A stretch of 64,000 nucleotides of DNA from Flavobacterium denitrificans DSM 15936 (GTDB lineage Bacteria; Bacteroidota; Bacteroidia; Flavobacteriales; Flavobacteriaceae): the NCBI RefSeq assembly GCF_000425445.1, contig NZ_KE384379.1, positions 186,001 to 250,000 of the forward strand, written 5' to 3'. Positions 9,070 to 18,500 of the stretch are shown piece after piece. The number at the start of each line of letters is the position of its first letter. Positions within the stretch are counted from its first letter, which is position 1. The translations under genes were made by a program, and so were the position numbers. The notes beneath the pieces are model-generated. The model saw nothing but the letters and a program-made list of their open reading frames with translations, did not search any database and was not told the origin of the DNA.

Positions 9070-10608
9070 TTATTGTATTTCGTAAATTACCGGAGCAGTT
9101 CTTGGCAATAAATAACTACCAGCTCCAACAAGTTTAGTTTTAATTTCAGAAATAGTAACTTGATCTCCTCTACCTGCTCTAGCAAGAACTGATTTACATT
9201 GTGCATTTAATTTATTACCAGTAACTACAACTGTAGGTTGTCCAGCAATTTTCAAATTAAATCCAACAACATCTAAACCAACTTCGAAATCAAAGTCTAC
9301 TAATTTAGCACCAATAGTAGCAATTTCTAAGTTAGATTTAGGCCCTTTAACAACACCCATATCACCTCTAATTGTACCTGTTGGCCCAGGAATACCTTTA
9401 ATTCTGAATGTTTTCTTATCTGAAACTTTATCACCGTTTGGCAATGTACCTGTTACAGAAATTGTAGTTTCGTTACCAGAACCTGGGCTCATGTTATATT
9501 TACCTGGTTTACCAGCAGAACTTAATCCAGGAGCACTAGCAACAACTTTGTTATCAGCAACACCAGCAAAAGATACAGAGATTGGGTTAACTACACCTCT
9601 ATACACTACGTTCATTTTGTCTGCAGAAATTGTAGCAGAATTTGGTCTTGGAACTACAACATACTTCCCAGCAAATTTAAGAGGAATGTTTTTTCCATCT
9701 TCTAAGAAAGTAAATTGTCCGTTAATGTTTTGCTCTCCAACACCTCCAGCAGTTAATGAGATAACAGCTTGTCCGTTTACGATTTGTCCAGGACCTTGGA
9801 AAGATGTAGGTTTTGTGTTTTCGTCGTAACGACCTAGAACTACTTTACCAGTAACTTTCTCACCTTGGAAATAAGCATTTTTATCTAAAACTACAATTGC
9901 TTGGTAATTGCTATAAGATGCAGCAGCAACCGCAGCTTTTCCTAAAGCAGCACTATAAACATCAGATTCAGCTTTTTGAACATCATTTTGCCAAGCAGAA
10001 AGTTTAGCTAATGAAGCAACTGCAGGGAAACCTTTAAAGTGGTAAGCTAAATACTTATCTTTTAAACCTTCTTTGTTTGCAACATCAGAAAGATCAAATT
10101 TCTTTTCAACCTCAGCTAAGATTGCAGCGTATTTTTTGTCTGACAAAGCAGCTTTCATCTCTGACTTATACTTTTCGATGTGAGCGATGATATCATTTCC
10201 TTTTTTAGTGTATCCATCACCAGTAAACCAGTTGTCGATATTGTCACCTTTGTCCATTGACTCGTATGGCAATTTACCAGTTTCTTTATCAGTTTCAAAA
10301 CCTTTTAAAACATCCGCTTTTAAAGAGCCTACATATGCATAAAATTCTTTTGAAGCTGTTTCAACTTTGTGAGCCGTAACCGCTGCAGTAGCAAATTCTC
10401 CTTTTGCTTCAGCTGCTTTTTGGTCTAACGACATCAACATACTTGCATTTGTTTGTTCTGAAGACGTATTAGCACTTTCAAATTTTTCATTCATTAATCC
10501 AAAAGCAGATAAAACTTCTTTGGACATATTCATTGCTAACATTGCGATGAAAACCAGATACATCAGGTTGATCATCTTCTGTCTAGGGGTTAATTTTCCT
10601 CCTGCCAT
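9070..10608 (-). CDS. gldM: T9SS motor/gliding protein GldM
   Basis: 512 residues. A single N-terminal membrane helix (MINLMYLVFIAMLAMNM) is followed by a long periplasmic part. Arg9, known in F. johnsoniae to pair with a Glu of GldL in the motor, is present (LTPRQ). The N-terminal YLVFIAMLAMNMSKEVLSAF is typical of the family, and the periplasmic portion ends with beta-rich domains that contact GldN/GldK in known structures. GldL and GldM form a proton-driven rotary motor in the inner membrane that powers secretion and gliding. It begins 53 bp after gldL and is followed by gldN. Confidence 0.95.
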   Translation of the reverse strand: MAGGKLTPRQKMINLMYLVFIAMLAMNMSKEVLSAFGLMNEKFESANTSSEQTNASMLMSLDQKAAEAKGEFATAAVTAHKVETASKEFYAYVGSLKADVLKGFETDKETGKLPYESMDKGDNIDNWFTGDGYTKKGNDIIAHIEKYKSEMKAALSDKKYAAILAEVEKKFDLSDVANKEGLKDKYLAYHFKGFPAVASLAKLSAWQNDVQKAESDVYSAALGKAAVAAASYSNYQAIVVLDKNAYFQGEKVTGKVVLGRYDENTKPTSFQGPGQIVNGQAVISLTAGGVGEQNINGQFTFLEDGKNIPLKFAGKYVVVPRPNSATISADKMNVVYRGVVNPISVSFAGVADNKVVASAPGLSSAGKPGKYNMSPGSGNETTISVTGTLPNGDKVSDKKTFRIKGIPGPTGTIRGDMGVVKGPKSNLEIATIGAKLVDFDFEVGLDVVGFNLKIAGQPTVVVTGNKLNAQCKSVLARAGRGDQVTISEIKTKLVGAGSYLLPRTAPVIYEIQ

Positions 10609-10660
10609 TTTTTTCTAATTAGTTCTTATTAATAATTTTAATATAATAGTTAAAAACTAA

Positions 10661-11308
10661 TTATCCTTTGTTACTCATTGCAGAAAGCATACCACCGTAA
10701 ACACTGTTTAAAGAAGCAATGTTTGCTGTCATAGACGCCATTTGCTCTTTTAATTTAGCAGCATTTTCAGCAATTTCGCTGTTAGCTTGTGCATTTCTTG
10801 AAGCACTTTCTAATTGAACTTTATATAAACTGTTTAATGATTCCATTTGTGCAGCTGCCATAGACATTTCTTCAGCATATTTCTTTTGTCCTGCAATAGA
10901 ATCAACTGTTGGAGAAATTGCTTTTGCAGCTCCTTCGAAGTTTTTGATTGAATTTCCTAAGCTTGCCATTAACTCACCGTCAACTTTAGCTTCTTTCAAC
11001 ATGGCATCTAATTTTTGAGACAATAATCCTTGAGCATCAGTTGGAGTTTCAACTTTTGCTTCTTTTTTTCTAGCTTGTCCGTTTGCCAATTCTGGGTAAA
11101 CAAGAGTCCAATCCAACTCATCCTCAACTGGTTCGAAAGCAGAAAGTGCAAAAATTAACGCTTCTGTCACCAATCCAACAGAAAGCATAACTGTTCCTGT
11201 TAATGGACCAATTTCAAAGTGAGTAATTTTGAATAATGCTCCAATAATTACTACTGCCGCTCCCATACCATAAGCGAAATTCATTGCTTTTTTACTTAAT
11301 AATGCCAT
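10661..11308 (-). CDS. gldL: T9SS motor/gliding protein GldL
   Basis: 215 residues. Two N-terminal membrane helices (about 10-26 and 36-56) are followed by a cytoplasmic tail with helical and coiled-coil character. The second helix contains Glu49 (SVGLVTEALIF), the residue reported as essential for the proton-driven GldLM motor. The gene lies between gldK and gldM. The cytoplasmic region from about residue 100 is rich in Ala, Glu and Met and is likely a coiled coil. Confidence 0.95.
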   Translation of the reverse strand: MALLSKKAMNFAYGMGAAVVIIGALFKITHFEIGPLTGTVMLSVGLVTEALIFALSAFEPVEDELDWTLVYPELANGQARKKEAKVETPTDAQGLLSQKLDAMLKEAKVDGELMASLGNSIKNFEGAAKAISPTVDSIAGQKKYAEEMSMAAAQMESLNSLYKVQLESASRNAQANSEIAENAAKLKEQMASMTANIASLNSVYGGMLSAMSNKG

Positions 11309-11377
11309 AATACTTCTTTTTTTTAGGTTTTAATTTTTAATAGACTCGATTTGGTTGTATTTAATTTAGATAATAAA

Positions 11378-12778
11378 TTACTTTTTCTTTTTGCTTCCAG
11401 TTACTTGAGTTCCCATGTAATCTTGTACCGTTCTGAAACCAATGTAACTTCTAGCTGAATCAGCATATTCGTGATCACGAGTACTTACTTGTAGGAAGTA
11501 AGCAACATCTTTCCAAGATCCTCCACGAACTACTTTTCTTTGGTTGTTTCCATCAATTACGTTAGGGTTCATTGTAGAAACATATTCGTATGCATTAGGG
11601 TTATAAGCTGAATCTGTCCACTCTGAAACGTTTCCTGCCATGTTGTATAAACCGTAACCGTTAACTTCGTAAGATTTAGCCTCAACTGTGTATAAAGCTT
11701 CATCAGCAGCATAATCTCCTCTACTTGGTTTAAAGTTTGCCATAAAGCATCCTCTGTCGCTCTTAGTATAAGGACCTCCCCATGGGTAAGTTGCTGATTC
11801 CAGACCTCCTCTTGCAGCATACTCCCACTCTGCCTCTGTTGGCAACCTGAAAGCGTTTACTAAGTCACGTCCTTTTTTCTTAGATTTGATATAACTGTTT
11901 TTGTTTAACGTTCTCCAAGCACAGAAAGCTTTTGCTTGTTTCCAAGTAACACCAACTACTGGATAATCTCCATAAGCTTTGTGCCAGAAATAATCATTGT
12001 GCATTGGCTCATTATATGAATAAGCGAAATCTTTAATCCAAACTGTTGTATCAGGATAAACGCTTACTTGCTCTGTTTTAACAAAGTCTTTTCTTTTTCC
12101 AACTTTAGCTTTTGCTGCAGCTTGAATATCCATCCAAGAATAACGGAATTTTAATTTATTTACATCAATTGTTCTTAATCCATTGTATGATTCTTCAATT
12201 GGCAAATACATAGAGTCCATTACTTCAGCATAATACTCATCTGGATAAGCTTTTGTATCTTTAATTAATTTTACTTTTTTGTTTAGTTTTCTACCAGCAT
12301 AAGGATCATCTTTTGTTCCTACGCTATAGTAGTTATCATACATATATTTATCGTAAGCCGTCATTTTATCTGGCTCAGAATCATTAAATGCATAATCAGC
12401 TATACTACCGCCTTTTTTTCCTTTACCGTCGCCTGTAGCTTTTTGACCTGTTTCATCAGCCAAGATTGCCAAACGAACTCTCATTGTAGAGTCTTTTACC
12501 CACTCCACAAACTGACGATACTCACTATTTGTAATCTCAGTCTCATCCATATAGAATGAACGAACTGTAACTGTTTTAGTTGGAGCATCTTCCACATTAG
12601 CTAAGTCAGCATCAGCTTTACCCATAATAAAAGATCCACCTGGAACCAAAGTCATTCCATAAGGTTTTTCAGGATGCCATTTCCCTCCTGTAACACCAAC
12701 TAATTCACCTTTGTCACCTGACTTACCACAGCCAATTACCAGTGTTAACATTGCTGCAAATGCAATAAACTTCTTCAT
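11378..12778 (-). CDS. gldK: Gliding/T9SS outer-membrane lipoprotein GldK
   Basis: 466 residues. A lipoprotein signal peptide ends at Cys17 (LTLVIGC). The rest is a formylglycine-generating-enzyme/sulfatase-modifying fold, seen in MTLVPGGSFIMG, RSFYMDETEITNSEYRQF, FRLPTEAEWEYAARGG, GLYNMAGNVSEW and VVRGGSWKD. The Cys residues used by true FGE enzymes are not evident, in keeping with a structural role. GldK forms the periplasmic ring with GldN. It is the first gene of the gldKLMN operon, and the C-terminus is Lys-rich (GSKKKK). Confidence 0.95.
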   Translation of the reverse strand: MKKFIAFAAMLTLVIGCGKSGDKGELVGVTGGKWHPEKPYGMTLVPGGSFIMGKADADLANVEDAPTKTVTVRSFYMDETEITNSEYRQFVEWVKDSTMRVRLAILADETGQKATGDGKGKKGGSIADYAFNDSEPDKMTAYDKYMYDNYYSVGTKDDPYAGRKLNKKVKLIKDTKAYPDEYYAEVMDSMYLPIEESYNGLRTIDVNKLKFRYSWMDIQAAAKAKVGKRKDFVKTEQVSVYPDTTVWIKDFAYSYNEPMHNDYFWHKAYGDYPVVGVTWKQAKAFCAWRTLNKNSYIKSKKKGRDLVNAFRLPTEAEWEYAARGGLESATYPWGGPYTKSDRGCFMANFKPSRGDYAADEALYTVEAKSYEVNGYGLYNMAGNVSEWTDSAYNPNAYEYVSTMNPNVIDGNNQRKVVRGGSWKDVAYFLQVSTRDHEYADSARSYIGFRTVQDYMGTQVTGSKKKK

Positions 12779-12873
12779 ATAAATTTGGATTATCTATTCA
12801 TTATTAAAAGTCCGTAAACGTATTTATTATTTATCTAAAAAACAATACTACTTGCGAATTTTATTTTACCGTT

Positions 12874-12881
12874 CAAAAATA
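12874..12881 (-). promoter_or_regulatory. Candidate -7 box of the gldKLMN operon
   Basis: On the minus strand this reads TATTTTTG, fitting TAnnTTTG, about 95 bp before the gldK ATG. No -33 TTG at the normal distance. The rest of the 12779-13040 gap is very AT-rich with no other recognisable feature. Confidence 0.35.
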
Positions 12882-13040
12882 ATGTTAAATAAAATAAAAA
12901 AAAAATATTTTATCGATAAACTAACGCAAAAAATCGACCAAAAACATCAAATTTTATAATATATAATCTATTTCTTACTAATATTTCTTAAATATTTTTT
13001 TAGAATTCTAAAAAATTAAGATTTTAATTGAAAATTTCTT

Positions 13041-14192
13041 TTACAAAGCATTTTTTCGTTGTGCTTTCCACCATCTTTCTGGCAATTCTTGATTGCATGC
13101 ACACAAATATTCGTCGTATGAACACGGTAATAACGTATTTCTTTTCAATTTATTGCTCCCATTTGAAACAAACGGAATTTCGATCCACCAACGGTCCGTT
13201 TTGTCACTTTTATAAAAAATAAGTTCCTCATCTTCCAAAGGAACAATATACTTTAAATAGTTTGTTCTGCTGCCAAAAGGATATTCTTTCGAACGATAAT
13301 GGTAACCTTCTATAAAATACCATACAATTTGTGCAATTAGAACTGCTTCATGCACTGTGCTATTATGATTAAAAACCCCAAATGCCGAAACTTTATCACT
13401 GATTCCAGAATATCTCGCTAACGAACAAATTTCTTTTCCATTGAAACCATTTGGCTCAAAAGAAATCAAATTTCCTGATTCTGAAGATTTTACAGAATTC
13501 AAATCAACACTAACCAAATCAGCATCTCTAAAAACAGGCTCCGCCAATGCTATATTTGTTGAAATTTCCCCTAATCGATAAGCATCAAAAAACAACTTTT
13601 CGATCAAATCGATTTCTTCTTGAGAATTATAATACGTTTGATATCCTATATTGCAATAGTTGAACAAGTTATTTGGCTCATCAATGATAATTTTAGTCAA
13701 ATATGAATTAGCTGAAACTGATTCATTTTCTTTTCCAAAATCAAATCTATTATCTACTGAAACCAAGTTCACCATTTGTTCTAAATCGTCATAAGCACGA
13801 TACAATGCATAGGTCAAATCTTGAGAACCTCCTAGGACTATAGGAATAACTTTGTTCTTAATTAAAGAAGCTACAACTTTTTTTAGCGCAAAATAAGTAT
13901 CATCTACTGAGTCACCCGCTAAAATATCGCCAAGATCCGCAATAGATGCATCCCAATTTCCAGGAAACATAGCATAAAGCTTCTTTCGAATTGCAGTCAG
14001 ATTGACTTCATTCACCATATTAATGTTTCGTCTATCTTCTAAAACACCAATAATGGCAATATTTATTTTGCTTATATCAGGAAATTGATCATGGGTATGC
14101 AATACTATTTTACTGCCCAATTCTTGAGAAGACAACGAATTGATAAAACTTACAATTCCCTCGTTAACTGGTTCTAGAAAATCAAATTCCAT
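13041..14192 (-). CDS. Arginase/formimidoylglutamase-fold protein with degenerate metal site
   Basis: 383 residues with the ureohydrolase fold. The canonical manganese ligands are altered. GGDHS reads GGSQD (121-125), DAHxD reads DNRFD (147-151), and SxDxDxxDP reads SVDLNSVKS (near 228-236, with D230 kept and N232 in place of Asp). Two His and one Asp ligand are therefore missing, so hydrolysis of arginine or formiminoglutamate by the usual mechanism is doubtful. It lies between topA and gldK on the same strand, 14 bp past the topA stop, so it may be co-transcribed with topA. Automated annotation would call it formimidoylglutamase; I would call it a divergent family member of unknown role. 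Confidence 0.75.
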   Translation of the reverse strand: MEFDFLEPVNEGIVSFINSLSSQELGSKIVLHTHDQFPDISKINIAIIGVLEDRRNINMVNEVNLTAIRKKLYAMFPGNWDASIADLGDILAGDSVDDTYFALKKVVASLIKNKVIPIVLGGSQDLTYALYRAYDDLEQMVNLVSVDNRFDFGKENESVSANSYLTKIIIDEPNNLFNYCNIGYQTYYNSQEEIDLIEKLFFDAYRLGEISTNIALAEPVFRDADLVSVDLNSVKSSESGNLISFEPNGFNGKEICSLARYSGISDKVSAFGVFNHNSTVHEAVLIAQIVWYFIEGYHYRSKEYPFGSRTNYLKYIVPLEDEELIFYKSDKTDRWWIEIPFVSNGSNKLKRNTLLPCSYDEYLCACNQELPERWWKAQRKNAL

Positions 14193-14206
14193 TTATTTTG
14201 CTTAAA

Positions 14207-16723
14207 TTATTTCTTTTTTGCTACCGTTTTTTTAGCCGGAGCTTTTTTTGCTGTTGTTGTCTTTTTCGCTGGAGCTTTTTTTGCCGGAGTCTTTGCCGCA
14301 ATCATTTCTTGAACTTGTGCCAATGTCAATTTTGTTGCATCGACATCTTTACTTAATTCAATTTTGATTTTTCCTTTCAGAATTACAGAGCGTCCCCAAC
14401 GTGCTTTTTCCACCACAATTCCTTCTTCTTCCCAATTATGAAGTACTTTGTCAATGTTTTTCTGCAATTTATCTTCAATCAATTCTTCAACATCAGCCTG
14501 AGATAAATTATCAAAATTGTATTTTTTGCTCACATTCACAAAAAGACCGTTCCATTTAATGAATGGACCAAAACGCCCCACTCCTTTTTGAACACCTTCT
14601 CCTTTATAAACTGCAATTGGCGCATCAGCAAGTGCTTTTTCGTCAATTAATTCCTGAGCTCTTTCTTTAGAAACACCTAAAGGATCTTCTCCTCGTGGCA
14701 ATGAAATAAAAACGCTTCCATGACGCACATAAGGGCCGTAACGACCATTATTCACCTCCACTTCTTCTCCTTTATATTCTCCTAAACTTTTTGGAAGCAA
14801 GAACAAGTTCAAAGCTTCTTCAAGTGTAATATTTCCAATATTTTGATCTGCCATCAAGCTGGCAAACTTTTTATCTTCATCATCTGCTTCTCCAATTTGA
14901 GCCATTGGTCCAAATTTTCCTAAACGAACAGAAACTTGTCTTCCGTCTGCATCTTTACCAAGAATTCTTTCACCGCTTTCACGTTCAGCATTTGCTTCAA
15001 CTTCTTTTACATTTGGGTGAAATTGATTGTAGAAATCCTGCATCATTTTTGCCCAATCGATATTTCCTTCGGCAATTTCATCAAAATCCTGCTCTACTTT
15101 TGCAGTGAAATTATAATCTAAAATGTTTCCAAAATTCTTTACCAAGAAATCCGTAACAATTGTTCCAATATCTGTAGGAACTAATTTTCCTTTATCAGAA
15201 CCTGTATTTTCTTTCAGTACTTTTTCTCCAACTTTACTATTTTGCAATGTAAGTTGTGTATAGTTACGTTCTTGACCTTCAAGCGTTCCTTTTTCAACAT
15301 AATTTCTATTGATAATTGTTGAAATTGTTGGCGCGTAAGTAGAAGGACGACCAATCCCAAGTTCTTCGAGTTTTTTAACCAAAGACGCCTCAGTATAACG
15401 TGCCGGCGGTCTTGAATATCGTTCTGTGGCTGTAATATAGTTATTTGCTAACTTTTCATTTACTTTTAAAGCTGGAAGCATTCCTTCTTGCTCTTCTTCA
15501 TCGTCATCATGACCTTCTAAATAGACTTTTAAGAAACCTTCAAAAAGCAATACTTCTCCCGAAGCTGTAAAAATTTCGCTGTGATTATCGGCTTCGATTT
15601 TTACGTTTGTTCTTTCAAGCTGTGCGTCGCTCATTTGCGAAGCCAATGTTCTTTTCCAGATCAAATCGTACAAACGCGCTTGGTCACGATCAATATTTAC
15701 GGAATGGCGAGACATATCAGTTGGACGAATTGCTTCGTGCGCTTCTTGTGCTCCTTTATTTTTATTGGCGAAAATTCTCGGTTTAGAGAATTCTTTTCCG
15801 TATGATTTAATAATTTCAGCTTCAGCAGCATCCATCGCTTCTTTTGAAAGATTTACCGAATCCGTTCTCATATATGTAATAAGTCCGGCTTCGTACAAAC
15901 GTTGTGCTAACTGCATCGTAATTCCAACGGGCAAATACAATTTTCTCGCTGCTTCCTGTTGAAGCGTAGAAGTTGTAAAAGGTGCTGTAGGAGATTTTTT
16001 GGTAGGTTTAGTTTCTAAATCAGCTACCTTATATTTAGAACCGATATTTTGATTTAAGAAATCTTCGGCTTCTTTTTTAGTATTGAAGTTTTTTGGCAAT
16101 TTTGCTTTGAAAGCTTTTCCTGCTTCGTTTACAAATTCTGCAACAATTGAATACGTTGCAACTGCGTTAAAACTTTGAATTTCGCGTTCTCTTTCCACAA
16201 TCAAACGTACAGAAACTGACTGCACACGACCTGCTGAAAGTCCGCCTTTGATTTTTCTCCATAAAACTGGAGATAATTCGTAACCTACTAAACGATCCAG
16301 AACACGACGTGCTTGTTGTGCATTTACTAAATTATAATCAATTTCTCTTGGATTATCAATTGCTTTAAGAATCGCAGATTTTGTAATCTCGTGAAAAACA
16401 ATTCTTTTGGTTTTTTTTGTATCCAGTTTTAATTCTTCCGCCAAGTGCCATGAAATAGCCTCTCCCTCGCGGTCCTCATCGGATGCTAACCAAACCGTTT
16501 CGGCATTTTTAGATAGTGTCTTCAGTTTGCTTACCAAGGCTTTTTTATCCGGAGAAACTTCATATTTTGGCTTAAAACCATTTTCTACATCTACTCCTAT
16601 TTCCTTTGATGGTAAGTCGGCTATGTGACCATAACTTGACTCCACCTGAAAATCACTCCCAAGAAATTTCTCGATCGTTTTTGCCTTTGCAGGTGACTCC
16701 ACTATTACTAAATTCTTTGCCAT
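14207..16723 (-). CDS. topA: DNA topoisomerase I
   Basis: 838 residues from the ATG at 16723. An upstream TTG at 16744 lies inside the promoter box and is unlikely. The N-terminal Toprim domain starts with LVIVESPAKAKTIEKFLG and includes WLASDEDREGEAISWHL with the acidic DxDxxG-like triad. The catalytic Tyr lies in GLITYMRTDS. C-terminal topoisomerase repeats (GRYGPYVRHG, GRFGPFIKWNG) replace some zinc fingers, as in Bacteroidota enzymes. The last 30 residues are a Lys/Ala/Pro-rich basic tail that likely binds DNA. The enzyme relaxes negative supercoils. The arginase-like gene follows closely. Confidence 0.95.
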   Translation of the reverse strand: MAKNLVIVESPAKAKTIEKFLGSDFQVESSYGHIADLPSKEIGVDVENGFKPKYEVSPDKKALVSKLKTLSKNAETVWLASDEDREGEAISWHLAEELKLDTKKTKRIVFHEITKSAILKAIDNPREIDYNLVNAQQARRVLDRLVGYELSPVLWRKIKGGLSAGRVQSVSVRLIVEREREIQSFNAVATYSIVAEFVNEAGKAFKAKLPKNFNTKKEAEDFLNQNIGSKYKVADLETKPTKKSPTAPFTTSTLQQEAARKLYLPVGITMQLAQRLYEAGLITYMRTDSVNLSKEAMDAAEAEIIKSYGKEFSKPRIFANKNKGAQEAHEAIRPTDMSRHSVNIDRDQARLYDLIWKRTLASQMSDAQLERTNVKIEADNHSEIFTASGEVLLFEGFLKVYLEGHDDDEEEQEGMLPALKVNEKLANNYITATERYSRPPARYTEASLVKKLEELGIGRPSTYAPTISTIINRNYVEKGTLEGQERNYTQLTLQNSKVGEKVLKENTGSDKGKLVPTDIGTIVTDFLVKNFGNILDYNFTAKVEQDFDEIAEGNIDWAKMMQDFYNQFHPNVKEVEANAERESGERILGKDADGRQVSVRLGKFGPMAQIGEADDEDKKFASLMADQNIGNITLEEALNLFLLPKSLGEYKGEEVEVNNGRYGPYVRHGSVFISLPRGEDPLGVSKERAQELIDEKALADAPIAVYKGEGVQKGVGRFGPFIKWNGLFVNVSKKYNFDNLSQADVEELIEDKLQKNIDKVLHNWEEEGIVVEKARWGRSVILKGKIKIELSKDVDATKLTLAQVQEMIAAKTPAKKAPAKKTTTAKKAPAKKTVAKKK

Positions 16724-16741
16724 TGCTCTTATTTTCTGCAA

Positions 16742-16749
16742 CAAAAGTA
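16742..16749 (-). promoter_or_regulatory. Candidate -7 box of topA
   Basis: On the minus strand this reads TACTTTTG (TAnnTTTG), 18 bp before the ATG at 16723. This favours that ATG over the upstream in-frame TTG, which overlaps the box. No -33 TTG was found. Confidence 0.45.
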
Positions 16750-16900
16750 TTTATTTTTTTTAAATATTAACCTTTGGAATGCATTTTTGAAGTATTTTGA
16801 TATTATGAAACTTAAAATTGCAGATTTATCTGTAATATTCTTCATTATATATATAGGTATAACTTTTAATGATTTCTAACCGAGAAATGTGCTTTTTTAT

Positions 16901-16976
16901 TTTGGATTTTTGATTTTAGAATTTCATCTAAAAGAAATTAAAACTTCAAACCTGAACCCTAAAATCTAAAATTAAA
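16901..16976. repeat. Inverted array of 7-bp words, no gene inside
   Basis: The left arm from 16901 has words ending in GAT or GAA in a 7-bp register (TTTGGAT, TTTTGAT). The right arm from 16952 carries the inverse words (CTGAACC, then CTAAAAT twice). It lies in the topA-miaB intergenic region, which otherwise holds only the two promoters. The word is related to the one beside the S23 gene at 52273. Confidence 0.55.
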
Positions 16977-17000
16977 TTTGTTAATTCTTTCCCTGCCATC

Positions 17001-17032
17001 TTGTCATATTAAGCGCAATTAACCTATCTTTG
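17001..17032 (+). promoter_or_regulatory. miaB promoter
   Basis: TTG at 17001-17003, a spacer of 21, and TATCTTTG at 17025-17032. This is an exact match to the flavobacterial housekeeping promoter. The miaB ATG lies 17 bp further on. Confidence 0.8.
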
Positions 17033-17049
17033 CACTTTGAAATTTTACA

Positions 17050-18495
17050 ATGGAAAAGATTATTGAAGAAAGCAAACAGGGCGAAAGTCTTGTTTTAGAA
17101 AATAAACCTGAGAATACTAAAAAACTATTTATAGAAAGTTACGGCTGTGCGATGAATTTTTCGGACAGTGAAGTCGTAGCTTCCATTTTATCTGACGGCG
17201 GTTACAACACAACTTCGGTTTTAGAAGAAGCCGATTTGGTTTTGGTAAATACTTGCTCAATCCGTGACAAGGCTGAACAAACGATTCGTAAGCGTCTGGA
17301 AAAATACAACGCTGTAAAACGTACCAATCCGAAAATGAAAGTGGGCGTTTTGGGCTGTATGGCGGAACGTTTGAAAAGTCAGTTTCTTGAAGAAGAAAAG
17401 ATAGTTGACCTTGTTGTTGGTCCTGATGCCTATAAAGATCTTCCTAATTTATTGGCTGAAGTTGAAGAAGGCCGTGACGCCATCAATGTAATTTTATCAA
17501 AAGAAGAAACTTACGGAGATATTTCGCCTGTTCGTTTAATGAGCAATGGAATTACGGCTTTGGTTTCGATTACTCGTGGATGCGATAATATGTGTACATT
17601 TTGCGTTGTACCTTTTACGCGCGGACGTGAAAGAAGCCGTGAACCGCAAAGTATCATGAATGAAATTCAGGACTTGTGGAATAATGGCTATAAAGAAGTT
17701 ACGCTTCTTGGTCAAAACGTTGACAGTTACCTTTGGTACGGAGGCGGATTGAAAAAAGATTTTGTAAACGCTTCTGAAATACAAAAAGCTACTGCAGTTG
17801 ATTTTGACCAATTGTTAGAAATGGTTGCGGTTGGTTTTCCAAAAATGCGTATTCGCTTTTCGACTTCGAATCCGCAGGATATGCACGAGAGTATTTTGCA
17901 TGTTATTGCAAAATATCCAAATATCTGCAAACATATTCACTTACCGGTTCAGTCTGGAAGTAACAGAATTTTAAAAGAAATGAACCGTTTGCATTCCCGT
18001 GAAGAATATATGGCTTTGATTGACAAAATCAGAGCTATTGTTCCAGATGCTTCGATCTCGCAAGATATGATTGCCGGTTTCCCAACAGAAACTGAAGAAG
18101 ATCACCAAGATACAATGAGTTTGATGGAATACGTAAAATATAATTTCGGTTACATGTATTCGTATTCTGAACGTCCTGGAACTTTGGCAGGAAGAAAAAT
18201 GAAAGATGATGTCGAAGAAGAAACCAAAGCCAGAAGATTACAGGAAATTGTCGATCTACAGCAAAAACACGCTTGGTTTAGAAGTGAGGAATTTGTTGGA
18301 AAAACAGTTGAAGTTTTAGTAGAAAAAGTTTCTAAAAAATCAAAAGAAGAATTTTCTGGAAGAAATTCTCAAAGTATTACGGTTGTTTTCCCAAAAGAGA
18401 ATTACAAGATTGGAGATTTCGTAAACGTAAAAATCACAAGCTGTACCTCTGGAACTTTAAAAGGTGAAGCTGTTGGATATTCTGAGATGAATTAA
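17050..18495 (+). CDS. miaB: tRNA-2-methylthio-N6-isopentenyladenosine synthase MiaB
   Basis: 481 residues, a normal length. The N-terminal UPF0004 domain holds the three Cys for one iron-sulfur cluster (ESYGCAMN, VNTCSIR, LGCMAE). The radical SAM domain has CDNMCTFC, the CxxxCxxC motif for the second cluster. The C-terminal TRAM domain covers roughly the last 65 residues (GKTVEVLVEKVSKKSKEEF). The enzyme adds a methylthio group to i6A37 of tRNAs that read codons starting with U. It has its own clear promoter and is followed by the GxxExxY cassette. Confidence 0.95.
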   Translation: MEKIIEESKQGESLVLENKPENTKKLFIESYGCAMNFSDSEVVASILSDGGYNTTSVLEEADLVLVNTCSIRDKAEQTIRKRLEKYNAVKRTNPKMKVGVLGCMAERLKSQFLEEEKIVDLVVGPDAYKDLPNLLAEVEEGRDAINVILSKEETYGDISPVRLMSNGITALVSITRGCDNMCTFCVVPFTRGRERSREPQSIMNEIQDLWNNGYKEVTLLGQNVDSYLWYGGGLKKDFVNASEIQKATAVDFDQLLEMVAVGFPKMRIRFSTSNPQDMHESILHVIAKYPNICKHIHLPVQSGSNRILKEMNRLHSREEYMALIDKIRAIVPDASISQDMIAGFPTETEEDHQDTMSLMEYVKYNFGYMYSYSERPGTLAGRKMKDDVEEETKARRLQEIVDLQQKHAWFRSEEFVGKTVEVLVEKVSKKSKEEFSGRNSQSITVVFPKENYKIGDFVNVKITSCTSGTLKGEAVGYSEMN

Positions 18496-18500
18496 TTTTT

